A stretch of DNA of 15,793 bases from an uncultured Eubacteriales bacterium (GTDB taxonomy: Bacteria; Bacillota; Clostridia; Oscillospirales; Oscillospiraceae), in assembly GCA_900545515.1 (NCBI GenBank), contig UQZA01000048.1, forward strand, positions 1-15,793, written 5' to 3'. Below are positions 14,301 to 15,793 of the stretch, piece after piece (position 1 is the stretch's first letter; each line of letters begins with the position of its first letter). The notes beneath the pieces are model-generated. The model saw nothing but the letters and a program-made list of their open reading frames with translations, was not told where the DNA came from and did no database searches. Both the position numbers and the translations under genes were made by a program.

Positions 14301-15793
14301 ATGTGGTGTATGTCTATGAAAATGGCCCATCGGCGGGCTATACCAGAGCCTCCCTGCCGGTGGCTCAGGGGGAGACCTCTGTGCTGCTTCGGAACATCCG
14401 GGTCACCCGGGCCGGCGGCACCTTGTCCATGCAGGTGAAGCGCACCGGAGAGCGGATTTCTGATGTGTACACAGTTGAGACTCCCGCTTTTGCCGAGCCG
14501 GAGGCGGTCCTTACCCTGGACGCCCTGGATGTGCGGGGCGAGAAGCTGGCAGGCGTCTGCTATGGCATTTATAATGAGGCCGGGGAACGGATTTCGGAGA
14601 TTACCACGGCAGAATCCGGCGGCAGCGTCAGCCTGCCCCTGGGCGCATATATCCTGAAATGCGAATCGGTGCCGGAGGGCTACAGCCCCAACCGGGAGAA
14701 GCCGGCCCGCGCCCTGCGGATTGAAGGCTGGACATACCCGGTGACGGTTTCCATCCCGGACTATGCGGACCCCGCTGTGTCGGAAGTGGCGGTGAGCCCG
14801 GCGGATCCGGTGATGCTCCCCGGGGAGGAGCTGGCTTTCCAGGCAGCCGTCACCGGCGTGGGCGACTACAGCGAGGACGTGACCTGGACCGTGGAAGGGG
14901 CCCGGTCTACACAGACCGGGATCACCAGCCAGGGCCATCTGACGGTAGGAGCCGATGAAACGGCCCCCTACCTGACTGTGACTGCCACAGCGGTTCAGGA
15001 CGGAACCACCTGCTGCAAGGTGACGGTGGTCCTGCCGTCGCTGGTCAACATTGCCGAAGACGCCCAGGTGTTTATTTATAACGGTACGCGCCAGGGTGGG
15101 GAAAACGGCCCCGAAAAATTGGTAGATGGAGACAAGACCACAAAGTGGCAAGAGCCGATGGGCAGCGATTCGTTCCTGCTGGCTGGCCTGTACCTGGGAA
15201 AATACTACAAAGTATACGGCGTGAATCTCTATCATGCCGGCTCTGCTGGGGAAGATGTTGCGTTAAATACGTCCCGGTTCTACGTGCGGAGCATCAATGA
15301 GAACCAGCAATTTGACACGGATTTTTGGCTGGGATATGGTGCAAGCAACAGTGCCTATTATGTGGGCCGGAATCCGGATTATTATGTGGAGCATGGTGCG
15401 TACGACGGCAATACAGAAAATATGACGGCGCTCACCTTTGCTGAGCCGGTGGAAACCAGATCCATGCTGGTGCAGGTGACGGTACCCAACGGGGGCGCAG
15501 ATCAGGATGTCCGGTTGTACGAACTGGAGGTTCTGGCGGTTGATGAGGACCAGGTGGCCGCCAGACGGGTGATGGCGAAAATTGACGCCATTGGCCAGGT
15601 GACCAAGGACTCCGACGCTGCAATTGCAGCGGCAAGAGAGGCCTATGACGCTCTGACAGAGACCCAGAAGGCCCAGGTTTCCAACTACCAGACCCTTCTG
15701 GATGCGGAGAAAACTTACGAACTGTGCCTCCTGGTAGACGCCGCCGAGGCTGCCAAGAGGGCCGCAGAGGACGCGCAGAAGAAGGCGGAGGAA
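11369..15793 (+). CDS. Secreted GH85 endo-beta-N-acetylglucosaminidase, multidomain, 3' end outside window
   Basis: The first 1475 codons are present and open to the last base; the stop lies beyond. GH85 enzymes cut between the two GlcNAc residues of the N-glycan core, releasing the glycan. A signal peptide (MQIRKSHRILAAVLTLVMLV onward, cut near AFA-K at 29) directs export. The GH85 catalytic domain spans about 45-410, with family landmarks GTESF, YWQYATSFVYW, FDGYFFNQE (catalytic N216 and E218, substrate-assisted mechanism), ISWYDSM and GLDVQ. Then follow: Endo-D-like beta-sandwich about 411-590; Fn3-like 592-690; F5/8 type C/CBM32-like 695-845; two similar beta modules about 848-930 and 937-1045; SpaA-like 1045-1130; Ig-like BIG2 type 1135-1225; second F5/8-like 1227-1390; FIVAR-like helical segment from 1391, becoming Ala/Lys/Glu-rich. 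ATG 11369 has AAAAGGAGGT 8 bases upstream. The missing end probably carries a cell-wall anchor. Module borders are approximate; the GH85 call is firm. Confidence 0.93.
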   Translation, partial: MQIRKSHRILAAVLTLVMLVGLLPTAAFAKSAGNDGSAEMNEAYGAHESLMPIGPSFNVDTLLEWTPESDPDAVYSRASIPLADRVGGFVVNPKVNPEAKLMLCSLANSDHDHTSAQGTESFLSYAFNYWQYATSFVYWSGSEEGLVCCPTGEFTDAAHTNGVPVVATLGFPWGRGDGYVEQVRQFVQKAPDGSFPVADKLIEVMDYYGFDGYFFNQESYDCTAAEGALIDEMMRYMHKMRPDMLISWYDSMVPAGGVSYQNAVNDANKQFMTDSEDGTRAIDEFLMNYNWYENQVDTTISTMQSIGRSEFDAFAGLDVQQNCMNTPFRDYLLVDANGITRLSLALYCPNSTLGLSTSGENFHEVEQVFYTNAKGDPRDDSVDLTTDDWAGISRFFADHTVITGAPFVTDFNSGHGKGYYVDGQLSRNGEWSYQSNQDVMPTWTWIIDSEGEKLSGGYDFNDAYNGGNSIRFYGNLTGGQANRIMLYSTRVAVEESMKLGLTYKGDQGLVKLVAYYGDESTTGYEACQQVAYDLTAGTGDWTTTEVDLSASAGKILYAIGLQVESSKDVTGYQVNLGRLTLTEQERAALHGPASVTLDEILYRDAYTAEARVYWTPVEEAASYEIYQVNADGTRSLIMETPSTAYYIPTLNWDGLAAAVNLEVVPVNGNGIRGEATALTIPWVYGNGDSEKIEEKYFDNVCLNAKVTGVSKENAGEPASKALDGTAANGSKWCAGDGTTEGWMSIDIGREATVRRWRVEHAEYGGESAESNTLDFSLEYKDASGSWVEVKRIQDNHAAVTDILLDEPVTAQEWKLVVYDDGNSPWAAVRIYEWQMFETAEFPQTTPVPMQFASAVNGEGATDSVTLQHVTAGDTVKVYTKSAGEYTLIGEQVADGSICVLDNLDFGTAEAGRIYYTTTTTAAQESVKMSAPFEAERAEQSSPATEVSFEKYSHPGSVTSSNGSDIYTTLTVQGLEPGDVVYVYENGPSAGYTRASLPVAQGETSVLLRNIRVTRAGGTLSMQVKRTGERISDVYTVETPAFAEPEAVLTLDALDVRGEKLAGVCYGIYNEAGERISEITTAESGGSVSLPLGAYILKCESVPEGYSPNREKPARALRIEGWTYPVTVSIPDYADPAVSEVAVSPADPVMLPGEELAFQAAVTGVGDYSEDVTWTVEGARSTQTGITSQGHLTVGADETAPYLTVTATAVQDGTTCCKVTVVLPSLVNIAEDAQVFIYNGTRQGGENGPEKLVDGDKTTKWQEPMGSDSFLLAGLYLGKYYKVYGVNLYHAGSAGEDVALNTSRFYVRSINENQQFDTDFWLGYGASNSAYYVGRNPDYYVEHGAYDGNTENMTALTFAEPVETRSMLVQVTVPNGGADQDVRLYELEVLAVDEDQVAARRVMAKIDAIGQVTKDSDAAIAAAREAYDALTETQKAQVSNYQTLLDAEKTYELCLLVDAAEAAKRAAEDAQKKAEE

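Noticed and set aside
11552..15235. 1227-codon open frame on the minus strand
   Set aside because: It lies entirely opposite the GH85 gene, has no start signal or recognisable domain, and is explained by the high G/C content at third codon positions of the true gene.
1..15793. CRISPR array, insertion sequence, tRNA or rRNA
   Set aside because: No regularly spaced repeats, transposase motifs, cloverleaf sequences or rRNA-like stretches were seen.

Overview
The window looks like a chromosomal segment from a gut-type Firmicute, probably a GC-rich member of the Clostridia/Oscillospiraceae. The reasons are strong AGGAGG-type ribosome binding sites, a YesM/YesN two-component pair with a lipoprotein solute-binding protein and a DUF624 protein, Firmicute-style intrinsic terminators, and a large secreted multidomain glycosidase ending in an Ala/Lys/Glu-rich helical region. 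No rRNA, tRNA, CRISPR array, insertion sequence or phage gene was seen.

Layout. (1) Positions 1-2280 are a mixed accessory stretch. It starts with a gene-poor, more AT-rich region (1-568) holding a terminator and several inverted repeats. Three small plus-strand genes follow: a 193-residue protein with a carboxypeptidase-regulatory-like beta domain, a GNAT acetyltransferase, and a small membrane protein whose 5' end looks frameshifted. The region is bracketed by two near-identical terminator hairpins (121-158 and 2196-2234). (2) Positions 2292-8736 on the minus strand form one apparent operon, read from right to left: sensor histidine kinase (YesM/LytS type), AraC-type response regulator (YesN type), solute-binding lipoprotein with a DUF3502-like end, DUF624/YesL membrane protein, and phosphoglucomutase/phosphomannomutase. 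(3) A roughly 290-base divergent control region carries a good minus-strand promoter and an inverted repeat. (4) Positions 9025-10850 on the plus strand hold a ROK-family sugar kinase and a type I mannose-6-phosphate isomerase, overlapping by 4 bases and closed by a strong terminator. (5) After a 460-base leader region, a very large plus-strand gene starts at 11369 and stays open to the last base of the window (1475 codons, no stop). It encodes a secreted GH85 endo-beta-N-acetylglucosaminidase with a long chain of accessory domains. A 1227-codon open frame on the opposite strand is only its shadow.

How they fit together (inference): the GH85 enzyme would cut N-glycans from glycoproteins outside the cell. 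The lipoprotein would capture the released oligosaccharide, and the YesM/YesN pair would sense its presence and switch on the locus. ROK kinase plus mannose-6-phosphate isomerase would move mannose into glycolysis as fructose-6-phosphate, and the mutase handles hexose-1-/6-phosphates. The window therefore reads as a host N-glycan (probably high-mannose) foraging locus. Two parts are missing here: ABC permease subunits for the binding protein, and alpha-mannosidases. They must lie elsewhere, or the binding protein has another role.
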